A stretch of 64,000 bases of DNA, taken from NCBI GenBank assembly GCA_026936335.1, contig JAPMXV010000070.1, forward strand, positions 124,001 through 188,000, given 5' to 3'. Shown here piece by piece: positions 20,601-30,016 of this stretch. The translations under genes and the position numbers were made by a program. This stretch comes from Mantamonas sphyraenae. Taxonomy: Eukaryota; CRuMs; Mantamonadidae. The notes beneath the pieces are model-generated. The model was not told where the DNA came from. It worked only from the letters and a program-made list of their open reading frames with translations, and did no database searches. Within the stretch, counting starts at the first letter, position 1, and each line of letters begins with the position of its first letter.

Positions 20601-20654
20601 GAGGCAGGTGCGGATGTGAACGAGGTGGATGGCATCGTGGTCATGTGGGACTAG
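17634..20654 (+). CDS. large ankyrin-repeat protein (about 26 repeats)
   Basis: Single-exon frame of 1,006 residues. The N terminus (residues 1-110, MPIQVRVHRVQWDRAMGAG then VWTGVTESGDRVDF) resembles the beta-type N-terminal domain of the ANK genes after 22 kb at the VWxGV motif, but is diverged and intronless. From about residue 118 to the end are about 26 ANK repeats of 33 residues, most with NGWTALMSA or DGWTPLMSAAE cores. Unlike the arrays after 23 kb, units differ at many silent and replacement sites, so homogenisation is old. Nothing but ANK follows. The last 14 bases overlap the 3' end of the minus-strand ANK gene. Function unknown; a binding scaffold is the family expectation. Confidence 0.9.
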   Translation: MPIQVRVHRVQWDRAMGAGVWTGVTESGDRVDFQVAPNTPSQVGITLRVQDNDSNACRIYSATLDGPRASHACHWVHGHTFDLCWDGGDPDPLVSLFGQSPGSEITLAADTNAHTEAAIMSIGNAHDPQVTTALIDAVKHGSLAPFAEHGLPPAHQLDGADDDDDELASSALMWAARLGHVDIFRELCQAGADLHFFNILGDTALVWAAKAGNMDVIDEACTLFGPTVLLSTTVYGRTLLMVAAVLGNEELVHRLLQVAPIEYLDAVDANGKTALRLAWDEYHEGIVQMLADKGAAMENPSQMLVDSANEGLEDMVQTLLLRFGNHDVNAYSEEGWTALMAAAINDHTSVVNLLLDHGADVNAVESHGKGYTALTMAIAYNRTTTALVLIELDGIRLDQRTEDGWTPLMLAAERGLEDVVASLLAHDVPVNAVKDHLGWTALMSACLNGHVGVARMLLEANPEPVIPCMANGWTPLMSGAERNHTDIVDVLVEEYGADVNQRCDDGSAALDIAVQSMAEDVALRLLAKGAHVNVTRDNGWTALMVASEKGMVDLVDAMVRVYGAELHARRDGGWTALMSACLHGHVDMARLLLGHGANANDRVNNGWTAMMSAAEQGHTDVVVVLVEHGADVNARKQDGWTALARAAAEGHVDTAVALLDAGADIDSSASGWTPVMSAAQRGRGDMVEMLIARGASVNRTCDVGWTPLMVAAESGLVEAVRAMVQVHEVNVNQGMPDGWTALMSACGQGGSETVQLLLEAGADVHQCKRDGWTPLMSAAEGGNVDVLAMLCDAGAEVNECKGNGWTALMCAADKQQEEAGLWLVDHGARVDACTRDGWTVLMMCANKGLTRLVEVLADRVDIAHRRPATGWNALMSACVGGVLPTVEVLMAHGADANSCNTDGWTALMAAAELGWADIVRALLREGAHVDTRKDNGCTALCVACEMGRSAVVEVLLDAGADVYVSMDNGWTPLRWALNAGAFDIVTALVEAGADVNEVDGIVVMWD

Positions 20655-21668
20655 CCGAGCACAGTGCGGCCACTTCGACGTGTCCTTTGGCTATCGCCAA
20701 CGAGTGTGCCGTGTGTCCTGTGCCGGTCATAATGGATGTGTTTGCACCGTGGTCGAGCAGGAGTTGCGTGGTGTCCAGGTGATTGTTTCTTGCCGCGTGC
20801 ATCAGCGCCGTCCACCCAGACCGTGTGGCGATGGACACGTCTGCGCCATGTTTGATCAGTGTGGCCACAGTCGAGGTGTGTCCGTTGCGTGCCGCGTGGA
20901 TGAGCGGGGTCTCGCGCCTCAGCCGCGTTCCAAACGGAGTGTCCTCGTGTTCCAGGTTCACGTCTGCCCCAAGGTCCAACAGGATGGCCACAGTGTCGTT
21001 GTGGCCTTGTTGGGCGGCGCATATCAGCGCAGTGCGTCCGTCGGTGCCCGTGGCATTGACATCAGCCCCCAGTGAGATCAGCGTCTTCACCATGTCCTCG
21101 TGACCTCCCTGCGCTGCAATCGTCAGTGCCGTCCAGCCGTACGTGGTGGATGCGTCGACGTCGGCGCCGTGGTTCACCAGCGCTGTCGTGGTGGTTGTGT
21201 CGCCGTTGTGGGCGGCAATCATGAGCGCAGTCATCCCGTTGTCTCGCGTGTCGTTTGCGTCCTCGCCCAGGGTCAACAGACGTTGGACGATGGTGTGCAG
21301 ACTTTTCCTCGATGCTGCCATGAGCATGGTCTCACCTCCGTCGCCCCGCCATGTGAGAGGGTGTGTCAGTGTGCCGTGTTCGTCGAGCGAGAGGAGATCG
21401 AAGACGGAGTGCACAATGGATGGTCGGGAGGCTTTGCAGGCCACGGCCATGGTCGCTTCTAGTGTCTCCCTGGAGATGGAGTGTGCTGTGCGTTTGCGGT
21501 GAATCAGGTCCAGCATGGTGGCGACGGTGTGGAAGCGCCCTGCGTTGGCTTGTTGCAGGATGTCTTGTTCAAGGACGCACTCCTCCAGGCGTTGGATGCG
21601 GGATTGCATTTGGCAGAGGTTGATCTGGGCAGAGGTGATGCTTGCTGCAGCCATGCTCTTGGCCAGGG

Positions 21669-21706
<38 letters not shown>

Positions 21707-22159
21707 CCGCACTCGTCGACGACGAGCGTGAACTTGAGCATGATTCCACGAACAGTGCATGTCAGAGTGGGAAGGGCGGTGGGTGTGTGGGCGGCCTGGA
21801 GGATATCCTGGAGTGGGGGGGGGGAGGGGGAGGGGGTTGGAGTGTGAGGAGAGGGAAGGGAAGGGGGGGTAGGGTGGAGGAGTGGGAGGACGTACGGTGG
21901 CTTGCAGGTGCTTCCACTTGAGGGTTCCAGGGTTGCCAATGTCATGGACGAATGCTTTTCTGTCCAGAGACTGCTGCAGGGTGCATTCGTATGCTGCTGC
22001 GCCGCAGAAGAGGCGGCCTTGGACGGGGTCTGAGAAGCGGAGCTCAAGGCGGATGCCAGGGGTGTCATGGGAGGGGATGAGGCCTGACCACATGGCGAGG
22101 TGGCCGTCGTAGTATTGGCGGTGGATGGGCGTCTGGAGGTGTGGTTGGTGGGTGGACAT
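20641..22159 (-). CDS. ankyrin-repeat protein of the two-exon local family
   Basis: Exons 22159-21896 (88 codons) and 21807-20641, an 88-bp pyrimidine-rich intron (GTACGT donor, CTCCAG acceptor, phase 0); 476 residues. Exon 1 carries the family domain: YYDGHLAMWSGL, IRLELRF, GRLFCGAAAYECTLQQ and PGTLKWK. Exon 2 opens CTVRGIMLKF and has a six-fold Glu-His run encoded by a GAGCAC hexanucleotide repeat. A coiled-coil segment (SRIQRLEECVLEQD) and about 8 ANK repeats follow. Its start codon is 43 bp beyond the stop of the upstream partner gene on the same strand. It is the inverted and most divergent member of the cassette family. Confidence 0.88.
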
Positions 22160-22202
22160 TCTTTGGTGGAGAAAGAGAAAGGGGAGATTCACGTTTCATC
22201 GC

Positions 22203-22844
22203 TCAATCGCGTGCTCGCACCACCTCCATCAGCATCCCCACCTGCTCCTCCAGCTGGTTCACACGTCGTTGCAGCATCCACACACTCTGCGACGTCTCCT
22301 CACACCCACTCAGCTTCACCTCCTCCAGTCGCACACGCACAAACCCATACACAAAGCTCATCCTCCCGTCCTTCATCTCCACATCCCTCACCTGCTGCTC
22401 CTTCACATCCACCAGATCCAGATCCAGATCACAGGAGCCAGTGAAGAACTTGCCTCCCACACGTCCCACCACACGTGTGGCACCCTCAGCTGTGGTGCTG
22501 GTCATGGTGATGAGCATGTGGTCGTCACCCAGTCGACCCTGGATGTCCACCTTGGTGGCGGGAGTGTCCTCGAGTGTCGCATCGTCGTCGTCGTCGTCGT
22601 CGTCAGTGTGGTGGTGGTTGTTGTTGGGGATGGTCGAGTGGGAGTGCTTCACACTGGTGCTGGTGCTGGTGCCGCGGGTGGAGGAAGAGGAGGAGGAAGA
22701 GGAAGGTTGATGGGTGGTGTCACTGGTGTGGGTGGCGATGGCAGTGGTGTCTGCGTCGTGGGGAGTGGTGGTCTGGTCATCATCGTGGGTGTTGTTGTCG
22801 TTGTCCTTGTTGCTGGTCTTGGTGGTTGCAGTCATGGTGAACAT
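22203..22844 (-). CDS. domain-only partner protein, copy 1 (intact)
   Basis: 213 residues starting MFTMTATTK. Residues 1-95 are low-complexity Ser/Thr/Asn/His/Asp, including an eight-Asp run encoded by a GTC/GAC microsatellite. Residues about 96-175 form a compact beta-rich domain (KVDIQGRLGDDHMLITM, VVGRVGGKFFTGSCDLDLD, then DGRMSFVYGFVRVRLEEV). A C-terminal coiled coil follows (WMLQRRVNQLEEQVGMLM). The segment DG-M-V-G-V-R-L then coiled coil parallels exon 2 of the ANK partners (DGMVCTVRGVMLRF, VQQLEECVMEQD), so a shared origin is inferred. Divergent from the ANK gene at 23167, sharing a 322-bp promoter with a palindrome. Function unknown; hetero-oligomerisation through the coiled coil is a guess. 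Confidence 0.75.
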   Translation of the reverse strand: MFTMTATTKTSNKDNDNNTHDDDQTTTPHDADTTAIATHTSDTTHQPSSSSSSSSTRGTSTSTSVKHSHSTIPNNNHHHTDDDDDDDDATLEDTPATKVDIQGRLGDDHMLITMTSTTAEGATRVVGRVGGKFFTGSCDLDLDLVDVKEQQVRDVEMKDGRMSFVYGFVRVRLEEVKLSGCEETSQSVWMLQRRVNQLEEQVGMLMEVVRARD

Positions 22845-22948
22845 CGTCCGTGTTTGGTGTGTGTGTTGGTTGTTGGTTGATTGGTTGGGTGGGTGGGCGC
22901 AGTGGGGTTGGGGTGTGCTTTTGTACTGACCCATGGACTGGTGAAGGG

Positions 22949-22965
22949 TGAACTTTGAATGTTCA
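22949..22965. promoter_or_regulatory. 17-bp palindrome in divergent promoter, cassette 1
   Basis: TGAACTTTGAATGTTCA: inverted half-sites TGAAC/GTTCA with 7 bp between. It lies 104 bp upstream of the partner start and about 200 bp upstream of the ANK start. The same element recurs in every cassette and, as a variant, before both zinc-finger-like genes. A binding site for a dimeric regulator is inferred. Confidence 0.6.
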
Positions 22966-23166
22966 GCTGGTGAGAGAGTGCGGCATTCCCACCCCCACCA
23001 GCCATCCGTGTGTCCATGGCACCCACACACCACGTCATCATCTGTGTGCATCCCATCACATCCCACTACCAGTGCATCCATGTTCATCCCAAGGTCATGG
23101 CACAAATACAAACGGGAACCGGGATGCGCCTGCTCAGCAACAACAAACAACCCAGCAGCAGAAACC

Positions 23167-26100
23167 ATGTCCACACAAGAACAGCTGCTGACAAGCATCT
23201 ACAGAGAGCACTACGATGGACACCTGGCAGTGTGGATGGGAGTGGTGGAGAACAAGGAGGAGGAGCTGGCACAGAGGGTGGGAGTGCGTTTGGAGCTGCG
23301 GTTTGGTGAGAAGGTGACGGGGAGGCTGTTCTGCGGGACGGCAGCGTACGAGTGTGAGCTGCAACAGGGACTGGATGGGAAGGCGTATGTGCGCGGTGTG
23401 GGGGACCCGGGAGTGATGAAGTGGAAGAAGATGGGAATGGAGGTAAGTGGAGAGGGGGAGAAAGGGAAGAGGATGAGCTGGAAGAGTGCGGCAACACAGG
23501 AAGAGAGGGTGGACATGGAATGGGATGGGGAAGGGGGAGTGACTGACACATGATTGCAGGAGGTGATGGAGAAGGCATGCAGGGCAGGGGAGTTGGATGG
23601 GATGGTGTGCACGGTGCGTGGGGTGATGCTGCGGTTCAGGATCTGGGAGGACGGGTGTGGAGAGGTGGCGTTGGAGAAGAGCATGGAGGCAGCAAGGACA
23701 GTGGCAGTGCGTGTGCAACTGGCAGGGATGGATGAGCATGTGCAACAGCTGGAGGAGTGTGTGATGGAACAGGATGTGGCTGAGCTGGCACGGGGTGGAC
23801 GATGGAAGAGTGTGGCAGTGGCACTGGAGTTGATGAGACGAGATAGAGTGCATGAGGGTGTGACGGGAGAAGCAGTGGAGGAGGCGGTTGCGTTGGGGAG
23901 CAAGGCAGGGAAGGAAGAAGTGGCAGAAGCTGGGTTAGAGGTGTTGGAGCTGATGATGGCAGATGGGAGGATGGAAGGGATTGGGTGGAGAGGAGAGAAA
24001 GGAGAGACACTAATGATGGTGGCTGCGGGGAATGGATGGACGAGGACGGTGGAGCAGCTGGTTGGGCTTGGTGAAGATGTGAATGCTGCCAGGGAAGACG
24101 GAAGGACAGCGTTAATGAGTGCTACGTCGAACGCGCACACGGAGACAGTGGGCAAGCTGATTGAGTGTGGAGGCGATGCGAATGCTGCTCAGGAGGACGG
24201 GTGGACTGCACTGATGATTGCAGCACAGAAGGGACACACGGAGACAGTGGGCAAGCTGGTTGAGTGTGGAGGAGATGTGAATGCTGCTAGGGAGGACGGG
24301 TGGACTGCACTGATGAGTGCAGCATCGAAGGGACACACGGAGACTGTGGGCAAGCTGATTGAGTGTGGAGGGAATGTGAATGCTGCTAGGGAGGACGGGT
24401 GGACTGCACTGATGAGTGCAGCATCGAAGGGACACACGGAGACAGTGGGCAAGCTGATTGAGTGTGGAGGAGATGTGACCGCAACGAAAGCGAACGGGGC
24501 GACTGCACTGTTGATTGCGGCAGAGAACGGACACACGGAGACAGTGGGCAAGCTGATTGAGTGTGGAGGAGATGTGAATGCTGCTCAGGAGGACGAGTGG
24601 ACTGCACTGATGGTTGCAGCACAGAACGGACACACAGAGACAGTGGGCAAGCTGATTGAGTGTGGAGGAGATGTGAATGCTGCTCAGGAGGACGGCTGGA
24701 CTGCACTGATGACTGCAGCATGGAACGGACACACGGAGACAGTGTGCAAGCTGGTTGAGTATGGAGGCGATGCGACCGCAAAGAAAACGAACGGGGCGAC
24801 TGCACTGTTGATTGCGGCAGAGAACGGACACACGGAGACAGTGGGCAAGTTGATTGAGTGTGGAGGCGATGTGAATGCTGCTCAGGAGGACGAGTGGACT
24901 GCACTGATGGTTGCAGCACAGAACGGACACACAGAGACAGTGGGCAAGCTGATTGAGTGTGGAGGAGATGTGAATGCTGCTCAGGAGGACGGGTGGACTG
25001 CACTGATGAGTGCAGCATCGAAGGGACACACGGAGACAGTGGGCAAGCTGATTGAGTGTGGAGGAGATGTGAATGCTGCGAAGGAGAACGGGTGGACTGC
25101 ACTGATGAGTGCAGCATCGAAGGGACACACGGAGACAGTGGGCAAGCTGATTGAGTGTGGAGGAGATGTGACCGCAACGAAAACGAACGGGGCGACTGCA
25201 CTGTTGATTGCGGCAGAGAACGGACACACGGAGACAGTGGGCAAGCTGATTGAGTGTGGAGGCGATGTGAATGCTGCTCAGGAGGACGAGTGGACTGCAC
25301 TGATGGTTGCAGCAGAGAACGGACACACGGAGACAGTGGGCAAGCTGATTGAGTGTGGAGGCGATGTGAATGCTGCTCAGGAGGACGAGTGGACTGCACT
25401 GATGGTTGCAGCACAGAACGGACACACAGAGACAGTGGGCAAGCTGATTGAGTGTGGAGGAGATGTGAATGCTGCTCAGGAGGACGGGTGGACTGCACTG
25501 ATGAGTGCAGCATCGAAGGGACACACGGAGACAGTGGGCAAGCTGATTGAGTGTGGAGGAGATGTGAATGCTGCGAAGGAGAACGGGTGGACTGCACTGA
25601 TGAGTGCAGCATCGAAGGGACACACGGAGACAGTGGGCAAGCTGATTGAGTGTGGAGGAGATGTGACCGCAACGAAAACGAACGGGGCGACTGCACTGTT
25701 GATTGCGGCAGAGAACGGACACACGGAGACAGTGAGCAAGCTGATTGAGTGTGGAGGCGATGTGAATGCTGCTCAGGAGGACGGGTGGACTGCACTGATG
25801 ATTGCAGCACAGAACGGACACACGGAGACTGTGGGCAGGTTGATTGAGTGTGGAGGAGATGTGAATGCTGCGAAGGAGAACGGGTGGACTGCACTGATGA
25901 TTGCAGCACAGAACGGACACACGGAGACTGTGGGCAGGTTGATTGAGTGTGGAGGAGATGTGAATGCTGCTAGGGAGGACGGCTGGACTGCACTGATGAC
26001 TGCAGCATGGAACGGACACACGGAGACAGTGTGCAAGCTGATTGAGTGTGGAGGAGATGTGAATGCTGCTCAGGAGGACGGCTGGACTGCACTGATGACT

Positions 26101-27732
26101 GCAGCATGGAACGGACACACGGAGACAGTGTGCAAGCTGATTGGGTATGGAGGCGATGTGACCGCAACGAAAACGAACGGGGCGACTGCACTGTTGATTG
26201 CGGCAGAGAACGGACACTCGGAGACAGTGGGCAAGCTGATTGAGTGTGGAGGCGATGTGAATGCTGCGAAGGAGAACGGGTGGACTGCACTGATGAGTGC
26301 AGCACAGAAGGGACACACGGAGACAGTGGGCAAGCTGGTTGAGTGTGGAGGCGATGTGAATGCTGCTCAGGAGGACGAGTGGACTGCACTGATGGTTGCA
26401 GCATGGAACGGACACACGGAGACAGTGGGCAAGCTGGTTGAGTATGGAGGCGATGCGACCGCAAAGAAAACGAACGGGGCGACTGCACTGTTGATTGCGG
26501 CAGAGAACGGACACACGGAGACAGTGGGCAAGCTGGTTGAGTGTGGAGGCGATGTGAATGCTGCTCAGGAGGACGAGTGGACTGCACTGATGGTTGCAGC
26601 ACAGAACGGACACACAGAGACAGTGAGCAAGCTGATTGAGTGTGGAGGAGATGTGAAAGCTGCTCAGGAGGACGGGTGGACTGCACTGATGAGTGCAGCA
26701 TCGAAGGGACACACGGAGACAGTGGGCAAGCTGATTGAGTGTGGAGGCGATGTGAATGCTGCGAAGGAGAACGGGTGGACTGCACTGATGAGTGCAGCAC
26801 AGAACGGACACACGGAGACAGTGGGCAAGCTGGTTGAGTGTGGAGGCGATGTGAATGCTGCTCAGGAGGACGAGTGGACTGCACTGATGGTTGCAGCACA
26901 GAACGGACACACGGAGACAGTGAGCAAGCTGATTGAGTGTGGAGGAGATGTGAAAGCTGCTCAGGAGGACGGGTGGACTGCACTGATGAGTGCAGCATCG
27001 AAGGGACACACGGAGACAGTGGGCAAGCTGATTGAGTGTGGAGGCGATGTGAATGCTGCGAAGGAGAACGGGTGGACTGCACTGATGAGTGCAGCACAGA
27101 ACGGACACACGGAGACAGTGGGCAAGCTGGTTGAGTGTGGAGGCGATGTGAATGCTGCTCAGGAGGACGAGTGGACTGCACTGATGGTTGCAGCACAGAA
27201 CGGACACACGGAGACAGTGAGCAAGCTGATTGAGTGTGGAGGAGATGTGAAAGCTGCTCAGGAGGACGGGTGGACTGCACTGATGGTTGCAGCATCGAAG
27301 GGACACACAGAGACAGTGGGCAAGCTGATTGAGTGTGGGGGCGATGTGACCGCAACGAAAAAGAACGGGGCGACTGCACTGATGATTGCGGCACAGAACG
27401 GACACACGGAGACAGTGAGCAAGCTGATTGAGTGTGGCGGCGATGTGAATGCTGCCATGATGAAGGGGAAGACTGCACTGATGATGGCAGCACAGCACGG
27501 ACACATGGAGACAGTGGGCAAACTGATTGAGGGTGGTACCGATGTGAATGCTGCAATGATGAACGGCTGGACTGCACTCATGATTGCTGTCCGTCACAAC
27601 CATCCCGACATTGCCCAACTCCTTCTCTCCAACGGCGCCGACCCATCCGTCACCAACACCGCCGGCGAAACTGCCCACACCATCGCCGTCAAGTACTCCA
27701 ACAACGACCTCGCCGCCCTCCTCTCACAATAA
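23167..27732 (+). CDS. ankyrin receptor-like protein with 37 near-identical repeats, cassette 1
   Basis: Exons 23167-23442 and 23560-27732; 117-bp intron (GTAAGT donor, GACTGAC branch-like motif, TTGCAG acceptor, phase 0); 1,482 residues. Exon 1 encodes the family N-terminal domain (HYDGHLAVWMGV, VRLELRFGEKV, GRLFCGTAAYECELQQGLD). Exon 2 begins with the rest of that domain (DGMVCTVRGVMLRFRIWED), a coiled coil (VQQLEECVMEQDV) and a helical spacer. It then has 37 ANK repeats plus a terminal half repeat. Units are almost identical in DNA, with higher-order blocks of three and five repeats. The last two (NHPDIAQLLLSNGADPS, AGETAHTIAV) are conserved capping repeats. No membrane segment or signal peptide. 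A recognition or scaffold protein is inferred from the array, not shown. Confidence 0.9.
23995..27700 (+). repeat. 99-bp coding minisatellite with higher-order structure
   Basis: About 37 tandem 99-bp units, each one ANK repeat. Adjacent units share long identical stretches. A three-unit block (297 bp: DEWTALMV, DGWTALMS, NGWTALMSAAQ types) recurs at about 26570-27300. A block ending in NGATALLIAAENGH recurs around 24880-25750. The pattern fits recent unequal exchange or conversion. Confidence 0.9.
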
Positions 27733-27807
27733 ACCCACCCCCTCTCCTCCTCTTCATCATTCAACATCATCTCCACCTTCATTCCTCCTTCCCTCCCCAC
27801 CCCCTCC

Positions 27808-28516
27808 TCACAACAACGCCATCTCCCCCTCCTTCACCACCCCCTTCCTCCACTCCTCAAACCCTCCCAAATACAACCTCTTCACCAGCCCATCAAACAC
27901 CTCCTCCCTCTCCATCCCCTCCTCAATCTCCCTCTGGAACTCAATGCACTCTCCAAACTCCAAATCCCCCGTCTCCCCCACATACTCATCACTGTCGTCA
28001 TCAAAGAACCGTTCCAGCACCTCCATCACCTTCTCATGATGCCTCGCGTGCCCCACCCCCAGATCCTCCCCTGCCTCCACCGCACTCATCATCACCACAA
28101 ACATCTTGCACGCCGCCCCGCTCAGCCCACTGTCCTCCGCACTCCTCCTCAAGTACCTCCTCTTCATCCACCCGCTCCACACTCCACGCACATGGCTGTC
28201 CCGCATCACCGTCTCCACGTCCTTCACACGCTCCTCCACAGGCACACTCGACACCTGCTGGCCCATGTACTCTGCAAACCGTTCAAACACCACCCCGTAC
28301 ACCTCCACCATCGCCTCGTCAAACACAAACTCGCTTGCCTGGCCCTCCCCCACTGCACGCATCAGTGCTGCCTGCACTCCGTACTCCACTCCCAGATACT
28401 TCTCGCTCTCGTCCTCGTCAAAGTACGTCTCTACAATCTCGCTCATCTCCCTCGCCGCCTCCTCCTCGCTCATCTCTGCACTTGCCACTCCACGCTGCAG
28501 CGCACGCATCCTGTTC
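27808..28516 (-). pseudogene. 5'-truncated copy of the giant gene's 3' end
   Basis: Encodes the last 233 residues of the giant receptor gene (compare 43101-43800) with only a few substitutions, including the stop codon and the intergenic DNA beyond it. Homology ends abruptly near 28516, inside an arginine-rich helix, where the ZnF-bearing duplication begins. No start region or membrane part is present, so a truncated duplicate is the simplest reading. The reading frame is still open, so it is young or its protein is tolerated. Confidence 0.85.
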
Positions 28517-28658
28517 CGAACGGTCCATTGCGATGCGATGGGTGGATTGCACGCTCCATGACATCACAGGGCACGGCAGGATGAGGAAGAGAGGACATGT
28601 GAAGAGCTGATTGTCAGCGATGATGGTGCCACTGAAGTCGTACACACATCCATGGTCT

Positions 28659-29693
28659 TCATTGCTGGCGCATCTTGTCCATGTGTTTGTACGCGTTGGA
28701 GCGGTTGCGGAAGGGTTCGCCGCACAGACACTGGCATGGCTCGCGTGCCTTCTTGCCCCGTCTTTGATCCGCATCCGACAGCTTGATTCCATGCACCACT
28801 CCATCCCTGTCCCTCACCCTTGTGTCCACTGTGTACTTCACCGGCCTGTTCCTGCCTCCGCGCTGTGCTCGTTCCTTCATGCTCTTCACATGCTTCTCCA
28901 GATTGCACTTCTTCTTGTACGTCTTTCCACACTGGCAATGGTACTTCCATCCACCCTCCACACACCTCCTCTTGCCTGCAAACCCATGCTCGTCCCGTTC
29001 CTGCTTGTTGCTGACCCCGTCGAACAGCTGCCGTGATGCTCTTGACGAGGATGCTGATGACGATGATGACATCGAAGAGGGTTGTGACTCGCACACATCG
29101 CCGTACTCATGATGGGACTCCTCTGGTGTCCTGTCCACGTCCGCCTCTTCCATCTCGAACGTCACATCGCTTTTGGGCGACCCACACGACTCCAGCTCCA
29201 TGCTGTCCATGTCTGGGATGACTTCCACGCTATCCTCCACTTCGTTGCAGCTGCTGTCCAATGTCCATCCACCATACAGATGGAACTGCTCTGGTGTCAC
29301 ATCCACATCCAGCACACCCATCTCGAACACATCCTCGCTCGTGAGCCAGTCCCACGGCACCATGCTCTCGGCGTCCATACCATCCTCCTCATCACCATCC
29401 CAATCTCCATCAGCGTCGTCCTCATTGCTGCTCCCTTCCTCATCCTCATCCCATGGACTTCCTCCAGGAGAAACGGGTATGCCACCCCTTGTCCCCAAGC
29501 CACCCATGGTGTGACACTCGTCGTCACTGGACAACATCCCTCCATCCTCCTCCCTCTCACACATGCCTCCCATCCATCTGTCATCAACTTCTTCCGAGTT
29601 GTACCAATCGCAGCCCCCGTCGTCCTCGTCGAGCCCGTCGAGCGGAACCATGTCCAGTGCTGTCCTCAGCTTCCTCGTGCGTGCTCCGTACAT
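28659..29693 (-). CDS. acidic protein with two C-x-C zinc-finger-like motifs, copy A
   Basis: 344 residues from the ATG at 29693. The first 200 residues are acidic, with the motifs VPLDGLDEDDGG, FEMGVLDVDVTPEQ and FEMEEADVDRTPEE; the last two look like an internal duplication. A Ser-rich stretch follows, then two finger-like modules: YHCQCGKTYKKKCNLEKH and, 50 residues later, PCQCLCGEPFRNRSNAYKH. Each has C-x-C and a downstream His but no obvious fourth ligand, unlike a classical C2H2 finger. The linker is basic (KERAQRGGRNRPVKYTV). The acidic half plus basic finger half suggest a transcription activator; this is inference. Two palindromes lie 98-147 bp upstream, so autoregulation is possible. 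Confidence 0.72.
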   Translation of the reverse strand: MYGARTRKLRTALDMVPLDGLDEDDGGCDWYNSEEVDDRWMGGMCEREEDGGMLSSDDECHTMGGLGTRGGIPVSPGGSPWDEDEEGSSNEDDADGDWDGDEEDGMDAESMVPWDWLTSEDVFEMGVLDVDVTPEQFHLYGGWTLDSSCNEVEDSVEVIPDMDSMELESCGSPKSDVTFEMEEADVDRTPEESHHEYGDVCESQPSSMSSSSSASSSRASRQLFDGVSNKQERDEHGFAGKRRCVEGGWKYHCQCGKTYKKKCNLEKHVKSMKERAQRGGRNRPVKYTVDTRVRDRDGVVHGIKLSDADQRRGKKAREPCQCLCGEPFRNRSNAYKHMDKMRQQ

Positions 29694-29790
29694 GGTTGTT
29701 GGTAATGTCTTCTGCTACGTTGTCACCAAGTAAAGTTGGCCACATGCACGCACCCCAACTCGGCTCCACCTGAAACCTTGGTGTCAAAGT

Positions 29791-29807
29791 TGAACTTTCA
29801 AGGTTCG
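29791..29807. promoter_or_regulatory. palindrome variant upstream of zinc-finger-like gene A, site 1
   Basis: TGAACTTTCAAGGTTCG, same half-sites as the cassette palindrome with one terminal mismatch. Confidence 0.5.
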
Positions 29808-29823
29808 GCCCGCTGCTGAAAAG

Positions 29824-29840
29824 TGAACTTTCAATGTTCA
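29824..29840. promoter_or_regulatory. palindrome upstream of zinc-finger-like gene A, site 2
   Basis: TGAACTTTCAATGTTCA. Its start is 33 bp from the start of site 1, about three helical turns, which would place two dimers on one face of DNA. Confidence 0.55.
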
Positions 29841-30016
29841 CCGCGACACGTTTCCGCAAACTCACCCCGACGCACACAGGACATTCTTCACACGTCACAC
29901 ACGACACCAATGCATGTCACAAGATGAAGATGACATGCTACTGGACACAGATGGATGATGGTTGGACTGGCATGGCTTGTGCATTCCCTTCCTCACCCGC
30001 ACACTCCCACACACAC

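Noticed and set aside
24112-27678. 1,188-residue minus-strand open frame opposite the 37-repeat array
   Set aside because: It is a shadow of the 99-bp repeat; any frame without a stop in one unit stays open through all.
27808-28509. Independent 233-residue gene after the cassette-1 ANK gene
   Set aside because: It is a near-identical copy of the giant gene's end, including non-coding flank, with no start region of its own.
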